A stretch of DNA of 64,000 nucleotides. Source: CAZRWD01 sp964603785 (GTDB lineage: Bacteria > Fermentibacterota > Fermentibacteria > Fermentibacterales > Fermentibacteraceae). The notes beneath the pieces were generated by a model that saw only the letters and a program-made list of their open reading frames with translations, did not search any database and was not told where the DNA came from. Positions 17,990-27,500 of the stretch are shown one piece after another. Location of the stretch: the NCBI GenBank assembly GCA_964603785.1, contig CAZRWD010000006.1:62001-126000 (forward strand), read 5' to 3'. How positions within the stretch are numbered: the first letter of the stretch is position 1; every line of letters starts with the position of its first letter. Made by a program: the position numbers and the translations under genes.

Positions 17990-20506
17990 TCAGGGGATGC
18001 TGATGATCCTGTCGACCTCATCCGTGATGCCGGATGCCGCAGGAGCGGACGATCCCGGAAGATAGAGCCTCCACCCTGCCGAGCCTCCGCGGGGCAGCCC
18101 GAAGTGCAGCAGCGCCCCGTCCTGGCACGAGGTGCCGCTCCCACCCTGGACCTGCCGCATCTGCACGATCCCGTCCTGCTCGACCTCGACGACGGCACCC
18201 ATGGCAGGGTACGACCCGTCGCCGGCCGATATCTCGACGAGCAGCCAGTGCCCCGGGGCGGAGACGTTCCTGAACAGCCTGGACCCGCTTCCCGACCCCA
18301 CCGCCAGGTCGAGCCTCCCGTCGCGGTCGAAGTCCGCCGCCGCGGCCCCCCATCCGTTCATGACCCTGGTCCCCGAGAGGAATGTGGCGTCGGTGAAGGT
18401 CCCGTCCGGCTCCTGCACGTAGAGGAAACTCCTGCGGCCCTCGTAGACCGAGGTGATGTAGAGGTCCAGGAGCCCGTCGCAGTCGAAGTCGCCCCAGACG
18501 GGCACCGAATGCGTCTCCTCGTAGCGTATGCCCCTCGCAGCCCTCTCGTCCGTGAACGCCCCCCCGTCGTTCACTAGCAGCATGCTCCGGTCGGAGATGT
18601 CGATGTACCGGGGATGGGCCAGGTTAGCCGAGAAGAGGTCCCAGTCGCCGTCGTTGTCGAAGTCGGCCCAGGCGCTCCCGATGGTGTGGCCCCACCAGCC
18701 CTCCTTCTCGACCCCGGCCAGGCGGGTCTCGAGGGCGGCCGGGACGGCCAGCCCGTCCTCGTTGAGCCAGAGTAGGTTCTCCTCCAGCCTGTAGTTGGAC
18801 ACGAAGACATCCATGTCGCCGTCCCGGTCGAAGTCGCAGGGGCTCACTCCCCGCCCGCAGAGGGGGATGTCCAGGAACGGAACCATGCCCAGCCCGCCGG
18901 CCTCCTCGTCGAAGGTTCCGTCCTGCCGCTGGAGGAGCATCATGTCCTGCGTCCCCTCCCCGAGGGTGCCCGGGGCCTCGTAGAAGGCCAGGTAGATGTC
19001 CTCGAGACCATCTCCGTCCCAGTCCAGGATCCCGACTCCCTCCGCGGATGACTCCGGATCGAACGGTCCCCGCTCCCAGGCCCGGGAGAACCCTTCCGGA
19101 CGGTTCGAGAGCAGGACGGGTGAGGGGCCCGCAGTGACGATGTCGGGCCTGCCGTCTCCGTCCATGTCGGCGAAGACGCCTCCCGAACCGCACAGTCCCT
19201 CCAGCCCGAGGGCGGAGGTGACGTCCTCGAAGGAGTCGCCCCCGAGGTTCCGGTACAGCCTGCCCCCCAGGAGGAGATCAGGCCAGGAGTCGCCGTCGAA
19301 GTCGGCCCATGAAACCCTCCCGCCGGGAATGCCCCCGGAGTCCTGCAGCAGTCCCGTAGCATCGACGAAGACCGGACCGCTCCAGTCATGGAGCTCCCTG
19401 CCGAAGGCCTCCGCATCGACGGACAGAGCCTCCTCCAGGTCCTTCCGCGCCCTCGCCGACCACCTGCCGTCCGGGTCACCGGCCATGCATGACTCGATCC
19501 AGGCCCGTTCCCAGCCTTCCAGGCCGCCCTCCCTGAGTATCGTGCCCCGGAGCCACGAGCACGCCGCATGCGAGTGCCAGTCGTCGATGTCGAACGGAGC
19601 CGGGGCAAGGGCGGAATCGATGCAGGCGAGGGCCTCCCCGGCCATTCCCATCCCGAGGAGGGCCTGCGCCCGCCTGAACCGGAGGTCGACCTCCAGGGCG
19701 GGGAGGATCAGCGCGGTCTCTCCCGGGCGAAGACCCTCCGGACGCCAGCCCGCCCCGAGGCGACGGATCCCCTCGTCCGCCTGCGCAAGCGCCTCCCAAT
19801 AAAGGGAGTCGCGATCGATGAGCAGGGCCGCCGCGGTCAGGCAGGGGAGCGGGTCGCCGGGGCAGTCCTCCAGCCAGGCTCCGAGCCTGTCCCTGTAGCC
19901 GGTCGAGTCGGCCGTGCCCAGAACTGCGGCCACCAGGTACTGGTGGGCCCTGGAGCGCCAGACCGGACTGCAGGCCCCGTAGTCGGCCAGGAAGCCCTCG
20001 ATCGCCGCGACCTTCGCAGAATCGTCATCCCAGACGGGGTAGATCCTCTCCCAGAAGACACTCCCGATGAGGTCGCCGGCCTCCGTGCTCCCCGGGAACG
20101 CTTCCGCGAGCTCCCTCGTCAGGCTGTCGGAGAGCGCGGCATCCCCGAGGGCCGACGCCGAGCCGGCCAGAGACGACATGGCCCCTGCGTCGAGGACGCC
20201 GCGGAACCCCGCCAGGCCGGCCCTCAGCTCCGCTCCCGGCGTCCCGGTCGTCGCGGCGTGGCCATCCGCGATATCGAGGACGATCTCCTCCCACATCATG
20301 GAGAAGGCCTCGCCCGAGCCGCTGAGGGCGTACTCGCGGGAGAGGACCGCGGCGGCCGCGGCGTGTCGGCCGGCTGCCGAGTGCACCGCCGCGGAGTCGA
20401 CCGCTCCCGATGCCAGTTCCATGGCGAGATCGAAGTCCCTGGTCGAAAGCGCCCGGCTCACGGCGGGCGACAACTGCAGGAGGACGAGGATCGGTATGAA
20501 CGGCAC
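17990..20506 (-). CDS. CRTAC1-like secreted protein: helical N-terminus, FG-GAP/VCBS repeats, ASPIC/UnbV end
   Basis: 838 residues with a signal peptide. The first ~330 residues are helical and TPR-like. Then come at least seven FG-GAP/VCBS repeats, each with a calcium-binding D-x-D-x-D-G-x-x-D motif (for example DFDGDSWPD and DFDNDGDWD). It ends with an ASPIC/UnbV-type domain ('LLVEISAGDG...GSGTSCQDGALLHFG'). Such proteins are exported beta-propellers, probably involved in adhesion or binding; no enzyme site is seen. It ends 13 bp from the convergent Ntn-hydrolase. Confidence 0.88.
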   Translation of the reverse strand: MPFIPILVLLQLSPAVSRALSTRDFDLAMELASGAVDSAAVHSAAGRHAAAAAVLSREYALSGSGEAFSMMWEEIVLDIADGHAATTGTPGAELRAGLAGFRGVLDAGAMSSLAGSASALGDAALSDSLTRELAEAFPGSTEAGDLIGSVFWERIYPVWDDDSAKVAAIEGFLADYGACSPVWRSRAHQYLVAAVLGTADSTGYRDRLGAWLEDCPGDPLPCLTAAALLIDRDSLYWEALAQADEGIRRLGAGWRPEGLRPGETALILPALEVDLRFRRAQALLGMGMAGEALACIDSALAPAPFDIDDWHSHAACSWLRGTILREGGLEGWERAWIESCMAGDPDGRWSARARKDLEEALSVDAEAFGRELHDWSGPVFVDATGLLQDSGGIPGGRVSWADFDGDSWPDLLLGGRLYRNLGGDSFEDVTSALGLEGLCGSGGVFADMDGDGRPDIVTAGPSPVLLSNRPEGFSRAWERGPFDPESSAEGVGILDWDGDGLEDIYLAFYEAPGTLGEGTQDMMLLQRQDGTFDEEAGGLGMVPFLDIPLCGRGVSPCDFDRDGDMDVFVSNYRLEENLLWLNEDGLAVPAALETRLAGVEKEGWWGHTIGSAWADFDNDGDWDLFSANLAHPRYIDISDRSMLLVNDGGAFTDERAARGIRYEETHSVPVWGDFDCDGLLDLYITSVYEGRRSFLYVQEPDGTFTDATFLSGTRVMNGWGAAAADFDRDGRLDLAVGSGSGSRLFRNVSAPGHWLLVEISAGDGSYPAMGAVVEVEQDGIVQMRQVQGGSGTSCQDGALLHFGLPRGGSAGWRLYLPGSSAPAASGITDEVDRIISIP

Positions 20507-20638
20507 GGCGGACCCTCCTCACGGGCTGGCACCGGGAACGGTCAGTCTCCATACTCGACGGGGCTGGGCCAAGAATGACCAACCACCGGCGCTCCGGGAA
20601 GTGCCCCGGGGAGGTTTGCGACGAGACAGAACGCCATC

Positions 20639-21115
20639 GTGAGGAGAGCCGGCAGCCATGGCAGGATGGTCGTCTCCCCCCTGGGCAACGACTCCTGCTC
20701 GACCTGCGGCGGGAGGAAGGGGTGCGGGTTCCTCTGCCCCTCCGACGCGGGGAGCCGCGAGATGGAGGTGCTCGACCCCGTCGGGGCCTCTCCCGGCGAC
20801 ATCGTGGAGATCGAGCTCCCTCCAGGCAGGGCCGTGCTCCTCATCTCGCTGTTCTTCCTGCTCCCGGTCGCCGGGCTGCTCGCCGGCCTCCTGCTCGGAT
20901 CCGGCGGGGGCGCGGGCAGGACCGCGCTGGCGGCATTCCTCGGCGGTGCGGGGGGGATGATCACAGGCCTGGCCGTGTCGTCGAGGCTCTCGCGCGAAGA
21001 AGGCTTCGCCATGAGGACGGTTGCGATAGTCGGCCGGGCCCCGGCCGACGGAGTGGGGGACGATCCGGCCGGAGTCTCCGGGACCGGTGACGAGAGGAGT
21101 CCGGCGGACCGATGA
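20639..21115 (+). CDS. RseC/MucC-family membrane protein
   Basis: 158 residues. Four Cys near the N-terminus (Cys20, 23, 29 and 33; DSCSTCGGRKGCGFLC) precede two membrane helices (about 63-87 and 95-113), the layout of RseC, linked in other bacteria to sigma-E signalling and to SoxR reduction. No sigma-E or rnf genes are adjacent. The start could be this GTG or ATG 20666; neither has a strong ribosome site. It overlaps tldD by 4 bp, suggesting one operon. Confidence 0.8.
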   Translation: MRRAGSHGRMVVSPLGNDSCSTCGGRKGCGFLCPSDAGSREMEVLDPVGASPGDIVEIELPPGRAVLLISLFFLLPVAGLLAGLLLGSGGGAGRTALAAFLGGAGGMITGLAVSSRLSREEGFAMRTVAIVGRAPADGVGDDPAGVSGTGDERSPADR

Positions 21116-22554
21116 AGGACCTCGCAGAACTTGCGGTCGGCGAGCTCCACGCCGAAGGCGTGGACTACGGCGACGTTCGCGTGGAGGATCGGAGGCTCGA
21201 GCGCATCACCTTCCGCAGCCGCAGGCTGGAGGAGGCGATGGTGCAGTCGAGCGAGGGTGTGGGTGTCAGGGTCCTCGTGAGGGGCTGCTGGGGCTTCGCC
21301 TCCAGCTCCGGCCTCTCTGCCGGCTCCGTGGAGAGCGCGGTCCGGCGGGCCGCCGCGATTGCCAGGAGCGGGGCCTCCGCCGGGGAGGGAACCGTCAGAC
21401 TGGCACCCCTGGAGCCGCAGGAGGGTCACTACGAGTCGCCCTGCGTCAGGGACCCGTTCACGGTCGACATGAAGGACAAGACTGGCCTGCTGGAGGAATG
21501 CGCGGCGATCATGCACGCCGACCCCTCCATCAGCATGTCCTGGGGCCAGATACATTCGGAGAGATTCGACAGGATCTTCGCGAGCACGGAGGGCACGAAG
21601 GTCTCCTCCCGCATCATCCAGACCCAGCCCTTCCTGACGGCGTTCGCGGTTCACGACGGCGACGCCCAGAGCCGGAGCCTCCAGACCGGCGCCCGTGCCG
21701 CGGGATGGGAGTGGATCGAGGAGAACGACCTCCTCTCGAGCGCCGCGAAGGTGCGCGACGAGGCCATCATCAAGGTGAGGGCCGAGGAGGGTCCTTCCGG
21801 GGTTATGGATCTCGTCCTGGACGGACTCAATCTCAGCCTCACCATGCACGAGTCGGTGGGTCACCCCACCGAGAGCGACAGGGTTCTCGGATGGGAGGCC
21901 AACATGGCCGGCAGGAGCTTCGTGAAGCCGTCCGACCGCGGGACCCTGCGCTACGGCTCCGAGCACGTCACCTTCACGGCGGACAACACCATGCCCATGG
22001 GTCTGGCCAGCTGGGGCTGGGACGACGACGGCGTCCCCTGCCAGAGGTGGCGCATAGTCGAGAACGGTGTCTTCCGCGAGTTCGGCTCGGTGAGGGAGAC
22101 CGCGCTCCTCATCGGGCGAGGTTCGAGCAGCGGCTGCTGCCGGGCCGAGAGCTTCGCCCACTTCCCCATCAACAGGCAGCCGAACTTCTACCTGGAGCCG
22201 TCCGGCGATCCCGTGACCCCGGCCGATCTGATGTCGGGGGTCGGCCGCGGGATATTCATCGAGGGGAGGGGCTCCTTCAGCATCGACCAGAACAGGGTCA
22301 ACTTCCAGTTCGGCGGCGACATGTTCCACGAGATACGCGACGGGCGGATCACCAGGCCCCTCAAGAAGGTCCTCTACGGAGCACGCACCACGGAGTTCTG
22401 GGGCTCGTGCGACGGGGTGGCGGATTCGAGGTTCTTCCAGCCCATGGGTCTCCTGAACTGCGGCAAGGGCGAGCCGATGCAGGCCGCGAGGATGACCCAC
22501 GGGGCGAGCCCGGCCAGGTTCCGCAGCATCACCGTGGGGGGAGGCGTGAGGTGA
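21112..22554 (+). CDS. tldD: TldD metalloprotease subunit
   Basis: 480 residues. TldD and TldE form a heterodimer that unfolds and degrades peptides, known from microcin maturation and antitoxin turnover. The zinc motif HESVGH (residues 246-251, an HExxxH) is intact, with the following 'GHPTESDRVLGWEANMAG' of the family, and the C-terminal metal Cys region is 'CGKGEPM'. It begins within the RseC-like stop codon and is followed, with overlap, by tldE, so both subunits are co-translated. Confidence 0.93.
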   Translation: MKDLAELAVGELHAEGVDYGDVRVEDRRLERITFRSRRLEEAMVQSSEGVGVRVLVRGCWGFASSSGLSAGSVESAVRRAAAIARSGASAGEGTVRLAPLEPQEGHYESPCVRDPFTVDMKDKTGLLEECAAIMHADPSISMSWGQIHSERFDRIFASTEGTKVSSRIIQTQPFLTAFAVHDGDAQSRSLQTGARAAGWEWIEENDLLSSAAKVRDEAIIKVRAEEGPSGVMDLVLDGLNLSLTMHESVGHPTESDRVLGWEANMAGRSFVKPSDRGTLRYGSEHVTFTADNTMPMGLASWGWDDDGVPCQRWRIVENGVFREFGSVRETALLIGRGSSSGCCRAESFAHFPINRQPNFYLEPSGDPVTPADLMSGVGRGIFIEGRGSFSIDQNRVNFQFGGDMFHEIRDGRITRPLKKVLYGARTTEFWGSCDGVADSRFFQPMGLLNCGKGEPMQAARMTHGASPARFRSITVGGGVR

Positions 22555-23816
22555 CCAGGGAGGAGATGCAGGAATTCGTGGAGATGCTGGTCGCCCGAAC
22601 CGGCGTGCCCCATGCCACCGCGCTTCTCGAGGAGGAGAGGTCGGCCACCGTCAGGTTCGGCAGGAACAGCATCACCCAGAACATGGACATCTTCCGCAGG
22701 ACGCTCAGGCTGACCGTGGGCGACGGCACCAGGAAGGCGTCCCTCACGACCCACAGGATCGATCGCCAGGCCATGCCGGAGATCGCTGCCGAGGCGGCGG
22801 CGCTCCTCGGGAATTCCTCTCCCGATCCCGAGTACATGCCTCCTGTGGATCCCGGCATGGTCTATCCGGAGATCCCGGCCTGGGACGACGAGACTGCGAT
22901 CGCCGACCCGGCCTCCAGGATGGCGGCCGCGTCGATGGCGGCCTCGGCGGCCGCTGCCGCCGACGCTGAGGCGGCCGGCATCACGGGGGTTCAGGTGGAT
23001 CGTGTCGCACTCGCGACCTCCACCGGGAACGTGTGCTACCACCAGTCGACGAGCGCGACGTTCCAGCTCACGGTCCACGCCGGGGAAGGGTCGAGCTACC
23101 GCGCAACCACCGGCACCGCCTGGCGTGACCTGCCGGTTGAGCGGTCGGTGGCCGAGGTTGTTGACGAGGCCCTGCTCGACTCGGACCAGGGCGACTGCCC
23201 GGCGGGAGTCATGGATGTCGTGCTCGAGCCGCAGGCCGTGGCCGACCTCCTCCCGTACATCCTCTTCTCCCTCAACGCCAGGAACGCCGACGAGGGGCTG
23301 ACGGTGTTCACCGGCATGGAGGGGAGGAGGGTCGCCTCCGAGATGTTCACCCTGAGCTCCGAGCTCCGCGGCCCGGTCCCGGGAAGGCCGTTCGACCCGG
23401 AGGGCCTTCCGTCGGAGGACACCGTCTGGATAGGGGAGGGCTCGCTCCGGAACATGCTCTGCGACAGGTTCTGGGCGGGCAGGACGGGAAGGAGGCCCCT
23501 CTCGAGCCCCGGATGCTTCAGTCTGGCCGGCGGCGCCGGCACTGCGGACGAACTGGCCGCCCGGTCGGGCAGGTGCCTTCGGATCAGACGGCTGTGGTAC
23601 ATCCGCTTCGTCGACCAGAAGTCGTTCGAGCTGACCGGTATGACCCGCGACGGGGTCTTCCTCGTAGAAGACGGCGGGAGACGCCCGGTCAGGGACTTCC
23701 GCTGGAACTGGAAGCCCCTGGACCTGTTCTCGCGCATCGTGGCGCTCGGTACCCCGGAACGCAAGGGCGGCATGGCCTTCGTGCCTCCCGTGCTGCTAGC
23801 CGATGTGAAGGTCTAG
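22551..23816 (+). CDS. tldE: TldE/PmbA metalloprotease subunit
   Basis: 421 residues of the TldE/PmbA type, the partner of TldD that lacks the zinc motif but closes the active site. 'EERSATVRFGRNSITQNM' near the N-terminus and 'VMDVVLEPQAVADLLPY' in the middle are family features. The GTG start overlaps the tldD stop (GTGA); the frame is open well upstream but homology begins here. The terminal 'FVPPVLLADVKV' matches the usual TldE end. Confidence 0.88.
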   Translation: MTREEMQEFVEMLVARTGVPHATALLEEERSATVRFGRNSITQNMDIFRRTLRLTVGDGTRKASLTTHRIDRQAMPEIAAEAAALLGNSSPDPEYMPPVDPGMVYPEIPAWDDETAIADPASRMAAASMAASAAAAADAEAAGITGVQVDRVALATSTGNVCYHQSTSATFQLTVHAGEGSSYRATTGTAWRDLPVERSVAEVVDEALLDSDQGDCPAGVMDVVLEPQAVADLLPYILFSLNARNADEGLTVFTGMEGRRVASEMFTLSSELRGPVPGRPFDPEGLPSEDTVWIGEGSLRNMLCDRFWAGRTGRRPLSSPGCFSLAGGAGTADELAARSGRCLRIRRLWYIRFVDQKSFELTGMTRDGVFLVEDGGRRPVRDFRWNWKPLDLFSRIVALGTPERKGGMAFVPPVLLADVKV

Positions 23817-23855
23817 CACGGGCTGCCCGGACGCCGTGCGCGGTTCTGCCTCAGA

Positions 23856-26654
23856 ATGCCCGACCCTGCCGGCCATCCCTCCGCCCGGGGCTCGCGAACC
23901 GTGATCGGAGGGCCCTCCGGCCGCAGTCGGTCGCCTGCCCTCTCACGGATAGGAGTCTCGCTGTTCCTCTCCGGCATGGCCGGCCTCGTCTACCAGGTGG
24001 TCTGGATAAGGAGGCTCTCGCTCCTCACCGGGAGCAGCAGCAACGCCCTGGCAGCCACCCTGGTGAGCTTCATGGGCGGCATGGCCGTCGGGGGGTGGCT
24101 CCTAGGCCGGGCCGGTGACAGGCCCGGCGCGAGGCCCTTCAGGATCAACGCCGCACTACAGGCGGGAATACTCGCCGGAGCGGCGGCCACACCTCTGCTC
24201 CAGTCGCTCCTGACCCCGATCCTGTCGGGCCTCTATGGTTCCTGGGGACCAGGGCCGCTCCTGACCCTGGCCAGGTTCGCCGCCTCCCTGTCCATCCTGG
24301 GCGTTCCCACGGTGCTCATGGGCGCCACGCTCCCGGTGGCGGTGCGCGGCGTGGCCTCCGAACTCGGGGTGAAGTCGGGCGTCGCCTCCCTCTACGCTCT
24401 CAACACGCTCGGCGGCATCGCGGGAGCGGTCGCCTCCGGTTTCCTGCTCGTGCCCCTCCTCGGGATGTCGGCCGCCCTGCATGCCGGGCTGCTGCTCAGC
24501 GCCTCCGCAGCGGTGCTCTCCTGGCTCGCTCCGGGCTCCCCCGTCTCCGCCGCCCCCCCGGACAGGGAAGGCGGATCCGACCCGGTGAGGCCCGGGGGCA
24601 GGAGGTGGCTGGCGGCGGGTTTCCTTGTCGGTGCGGCCATGCTGGCATCCGAGGTGCTCTGGACCAGATCGCTGGTGAGGGGGGTGTTCAACAACGGCTA
24701 TGCGACCGCGACGATGCTCGCCGCAGTGCTGGGCGGCATCGCTGCCGGCTCGGCGGCCGCGGCGAGGCCGGGCGGCGACCGGGAGGGGACGGCCGTACGG
24801 GCGCTCGCGCTGCTCGCGCTGTGGATCCCGCTGTCCGGCCTCCTCCTGAGGGCCGGCCTGCCGCTACTCGAGTCGCTCGGGGTTCCGGGATCGCTGGAGG
24901 CCGCAATGGCCGCCAGGTATCTACCTGCGTTCCTGGTCGTCCTTCCCGCCGGACTGGCCTCGGGGATGGCCTTCCCGCTCATGTCCTCCCTCTACTCGCC
25001 GGACCCGGGGAGGTCGGCATCCGGCGTGGGCAGATTCTCCGCGGCCAACACCGCCGGGGCGGTGACCGGCTCCCTCCTGGCCGCCTTCGTACTGCTCCCG
25101 GCGGCGGGTCTCCGCTGGTCCTTCGCGATAGCAGGGCTCCTGGCATCCTGCGCGCTCGCCGCGACCGCCCGGCGGGGGTCCGGCCGGAGGGTCCCGCTCG
25201 CCGTCCTGGGCGCGGCGGCCGGCATCGCCTTCACGATAACCGGAGGACCGGGCATCTCCGTGCCCGCGGGTTTCAGGCTGCTCGGTCATTCGGAGTCCCC
25301 CGGGGGTGACGTCACAGTACTCCAGAGCAGGGACATGCCTTCGGCCCTCCTCGTCAACGTGGGGGGCAGCCAGGCCTCGACCACCACGCCCGAGGGCTGC
25401 CTCAAGAACCGGCTGATGGCCTACTTCCCGCTTCTGGTCCACCCGGACCCGCGGTCGGTGTGCGTGATATGCTTCGGCACCGGGATAACCGCCGGGACCG
25501 CCTCGGTCTTCCCCTCGGTCGAGCGGCTGGACTGCGTGGAGATAAACCCTGCCGTGATAAGGGCCTCCGGACCCTTCGAGGTCCACAACCACGGCGTGAT
25601 CACCGGAGGTTCGGCCGATCTGGTGATCGAGGACGGCAGGAACCACCTCGCCGGGACCGCGGTGTGCTATGACGTCATCACCGAGGAGCCCATGCACCCT
25701 GCGCTCGCCGGGGTCGTGAGCCTCTACACCAGGGAGTACTACCAGCTCGCCGGCGACAGGCTGACGGACGGCGGGGTGATGAGCCAGTGGCTGCCGCTGT
25801 ACCAGATGTCCGACGCCGACTGCAGAATGGTCGTGGCGACATTCATCGACGTCTTCCCCGAAGCCACGATGTGGCTGCTTGGCCGGGATGCGATGCTCGT
25901 CGGCAGGAAGGGCCGACCGGTCGAGCCCCTCACGGTCGTCGGCCACCTTGCCGACACCACGGTTGCGGCGGACCTGGCGCCCTTCGGCCTCGACAGGCCC
26001 CATGTGTTCCTGGCGCTGTACGCGATGGGCCCGGCCGAGCTCGCCGCGTACTCGTGCGGCGCGCCCGTGGTGACCGACGACAGGCCGCTGCTGGAGACAT
26101 CTGCGCCGCGGGCCGTCTTCCGCCCTTCCACAGTCGCGCCCAACATCTCACGCATCCTCTCGATGAGGGTCCCGCCCGCGGGCGCGGACAGCCTCTTCGG
26201 GGAGGAGTTCGCCGCAGCCTGGGAGGCCGTCGGGCTGTTCCAGCAGGCGGAGTGCGCACGCGACAGCCTGCTCCTGTCGAGGGAGGCGGAGCTGATGGCG
26301 AAGGCCTTCGAGCGCTGCCCGGGCTTCCTCCTCGCAGGGAGGAGGCTGGCGGCCTCCCTGCACCAGGGGGCGGCGGTGATGCTCGGCAGGAGAAGGCCGG
26401 AGGAGGCCTGGAGGCTCGCGAACGCCGCATACTCGACCGGCCTTGCCGACGCGCTGCTTCTCGCGGACCTGTCCTCCATGGAGACCTCTCTCGGAATGTA
26501 TCCGATGGCGCTCGAACACGCCTCGCAGGCGCTGGAGATGGAGCCCGCGAGCGTAGCGGCGCTGAGGGCCTGGGGGAAGGCCTCGCTCGGAAGCGGCGAA
26601 CCGGAGGCGGCGCGCAGGGCGCTGGCCCTGGCCGACAGCCTTGCCCGGGACTGA
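23856..26654 (+). CDS. Fused MFS-like transporter / spermidine-synthase-like protein with TPR tail
   Basis: 932 residues in three parts. Residues ~30-450 hold about a dozen membrane helices ('SGMAGLVYQVVWIRRL' and 'PTVLMGATLPVAVRG' are typical of fused MFS/spermidine synthases). Residues ~480-750 are a spermidine-synthase-like Rossmann domain: 'VICFGTGITAGT' replaces the usual G-G-G motif, followed by 'DCVEINP' and 'YDVITEEPMHP'. Residues ~770-932 are TPR-like helices. The family is common, but its substrate and whether it makes polyamines are unknown. No ribosome site is evident at the ATG, so the true start may be slightly downstream. Confidence 0.85.
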   Translation: MPDPAGHPSARGSRTVIGGPSGRSRSPALSRIGVSLFLSGMAGLVYQVVWIRRLSLLTGSSSNALAATLVSFMGGMAVGGWLLGRAGDRPGARPFRINAALQAGILAGAAATPLLQSLLTPILSGLYGSWGPGPLLTLARFAASLSILGVPTVLMGATLPVAVRGVASELGVKSGVASLYALNTLGGIAGAVASGFLLVPLLGMSAALHAGLLLSASAAVLSWLAPGSPVSAAPPDREGGSDPVRPGGRRWLAAGFLVGAAMLASEVLWTRSLVRGVFNNGYATATMLAAVLGGIAAGSAAAARPGGDREGTAVRALALLALWIPLSGLLLRAGLPLLESLGVPGSLEAAMAARYLPAFLVVLPAGLASGMAFPLMSSLYSPDPGRSASGVGRFSAANTAGAVTGSLLAAFVLLPAAGLRWSFAIAGLLASCALAATARRGSGRRVPLAVLGAAAGIAFTITGGPGISVPAGFRLLGHSESPGGDVTVLQSRDMPSALLVNVGGSQASTTTPEGCLKNRLMAYFPLLVHPDPRSVCVICFGTGITAGTASVFPSVERLDCVEINPAVIRASGPFEVHNHGVITGGSADLVIEDGRNHLAGTAVCYDVITEEPMHPALAGVVSLYTREYYQLAGDRLTDGGVMSQWLPLYQMSDADCRMVVATFIDVFPEATMWLLGRDAMLVGRKGRPVEPLTVVGHLADTTVAADLAPFGLDRPHVFLALYAMGPAELAAYSCGAPVVTDDRPLLETSAPRAVFRPSTVAPNISRILSMRVPPAGADSLFGEEFAAAWEAVGLFQQAECARDSLLLSREAELMAKAFERCPGFLLAGRRLAASLHQGAAVMLGRRRPEEAWRLANAAYSTGLADALLLADLSSMETSLGMYPMALEHASQALEMEPASVAALRAWGKASLGSGEPEAARRALALADSLARD

Positions 26655-26668
26655 GGAAGGAGACGGGC

Positions 26669-26704
26669 ACCCGACGACTTCCGCCGCCTTGATCGCGGTC
26701 GGGT
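26669..26704. terminator. Hairpin between convergent genes
   Basis: ACCCGAC and its complement GTCGGGT enclose an inner CCGC/GCGG pairing, in the 81-bp gap between the convergent MFS-fusion and outer-membrane-like genes. It could stop both transcripts. There is no U-run. Confidence 0.4.
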
Positions 26705-26735
26705 CACGCGGGTTTCCGGCAGGGCCGGAGATGTG

Positions 26736-27500
26736 CTACCAGATGAAGCGGATGCCCGCGCAGGTCTCCCCGTCGAGCCTCCTGAAGGGCTGCGTGTCCA
26801 GCGGGTAGTGGGTCAGGTGGACCTCGAAGTCGCCCAGTTCCGCATGGTGCCTTGCATAGGCCTCGACCCTGTGCCTCGCAGATGTCGAGTCGCTCTGGTG
26901 CACGAAGAACTCGCCCCGCCATCTCGTGCCGAAGTCCCACCCGCCGGCCGCGGCGAACGGGTACTCGATCTGGGTCTGGACCGACCAGTCGAAGTCGTGC
27001 CCCTTCTGGAAGCTCTCGCCGCGGGGTCTGTAGAGGCCCAGGGAGAGCCACCCGGAGGGATACGGGTCGGGGAGCCACTCGAACTCCCGGCCTCCTTCCC
27101 TGGCTGCCGGGTCGAGCACGCCGCCGAGCTTGATGTTGTTCATGTACTCGGACAGCGTGTCGGGCATGTCTATGTTGTGGAAGCACTCGTGGTCGGTGTA
27201 CAGACGCAGCTCACCCCACTCGTGGAGCCATGCCAGCTCCAGCGAGATGTTCCAGTGCCCCCCGTAGATGTTGAACTTCATGTCGGGGTTGTTCCAGCTC
27301 TCGCCCATGTAGGTCTCCATGTCCAGGCCAAGCCTCAGGGCCACCGGATCCACGACCACGGGAGTGACCCTGGCCGCGATCTCGGCATAGACGAAATGCT
27401 CCACGTCCGTCTCGAAGAACCTGAACACCCCGAGCCTGCCGTCCGCCGACATGGGGAAGCGGACCGATCCGGCGAGGGCCAGGAGGACGAGGGGGATCAT
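26736..27500 (-). CDS. Outer-membrane beta-barrel-like protein
   Basis: 254 residues with a signal peptide (MIPLVLLALAGSVRF) and a mature part rich in alternating aromatic/polar strands ('YGGHWNISLELAWLHEWGELRLY', for example). It ends in a C-terminal aromatic, 'CAGIRFIW', as many outer-membrane barrels do. DUF or porin family not recognised. Its start overlaps the stop of the disulfide oxidoreductase gene (ATGA), so it is the last gene of the thioredoxin operon. A redox link is suggested only by this position. Confidence 0.55.
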   Translation of the reverse strand: MIPLVLLALAGSVRFPMSADGRLGVFRFFETDVEHFVYAEIAARVTPVVVDPVALRLGLDMETYMGESWNNPDMKFNIYGGHWNISLELAWLHEWGELRLYTDHECFHNIDMPDTLSEYMNNIKLGGVLDPAAREGGREFEWLPDPYPSGWLSLGLYRPRGESFQKGHDFDWSVQTQIEYPFAAAGGWDFGTRWRGEFFVHQSDSTSARHRVEAYARHHAELGDFEVHLTHYPLDTQPFRRLDGETCAGIRFIW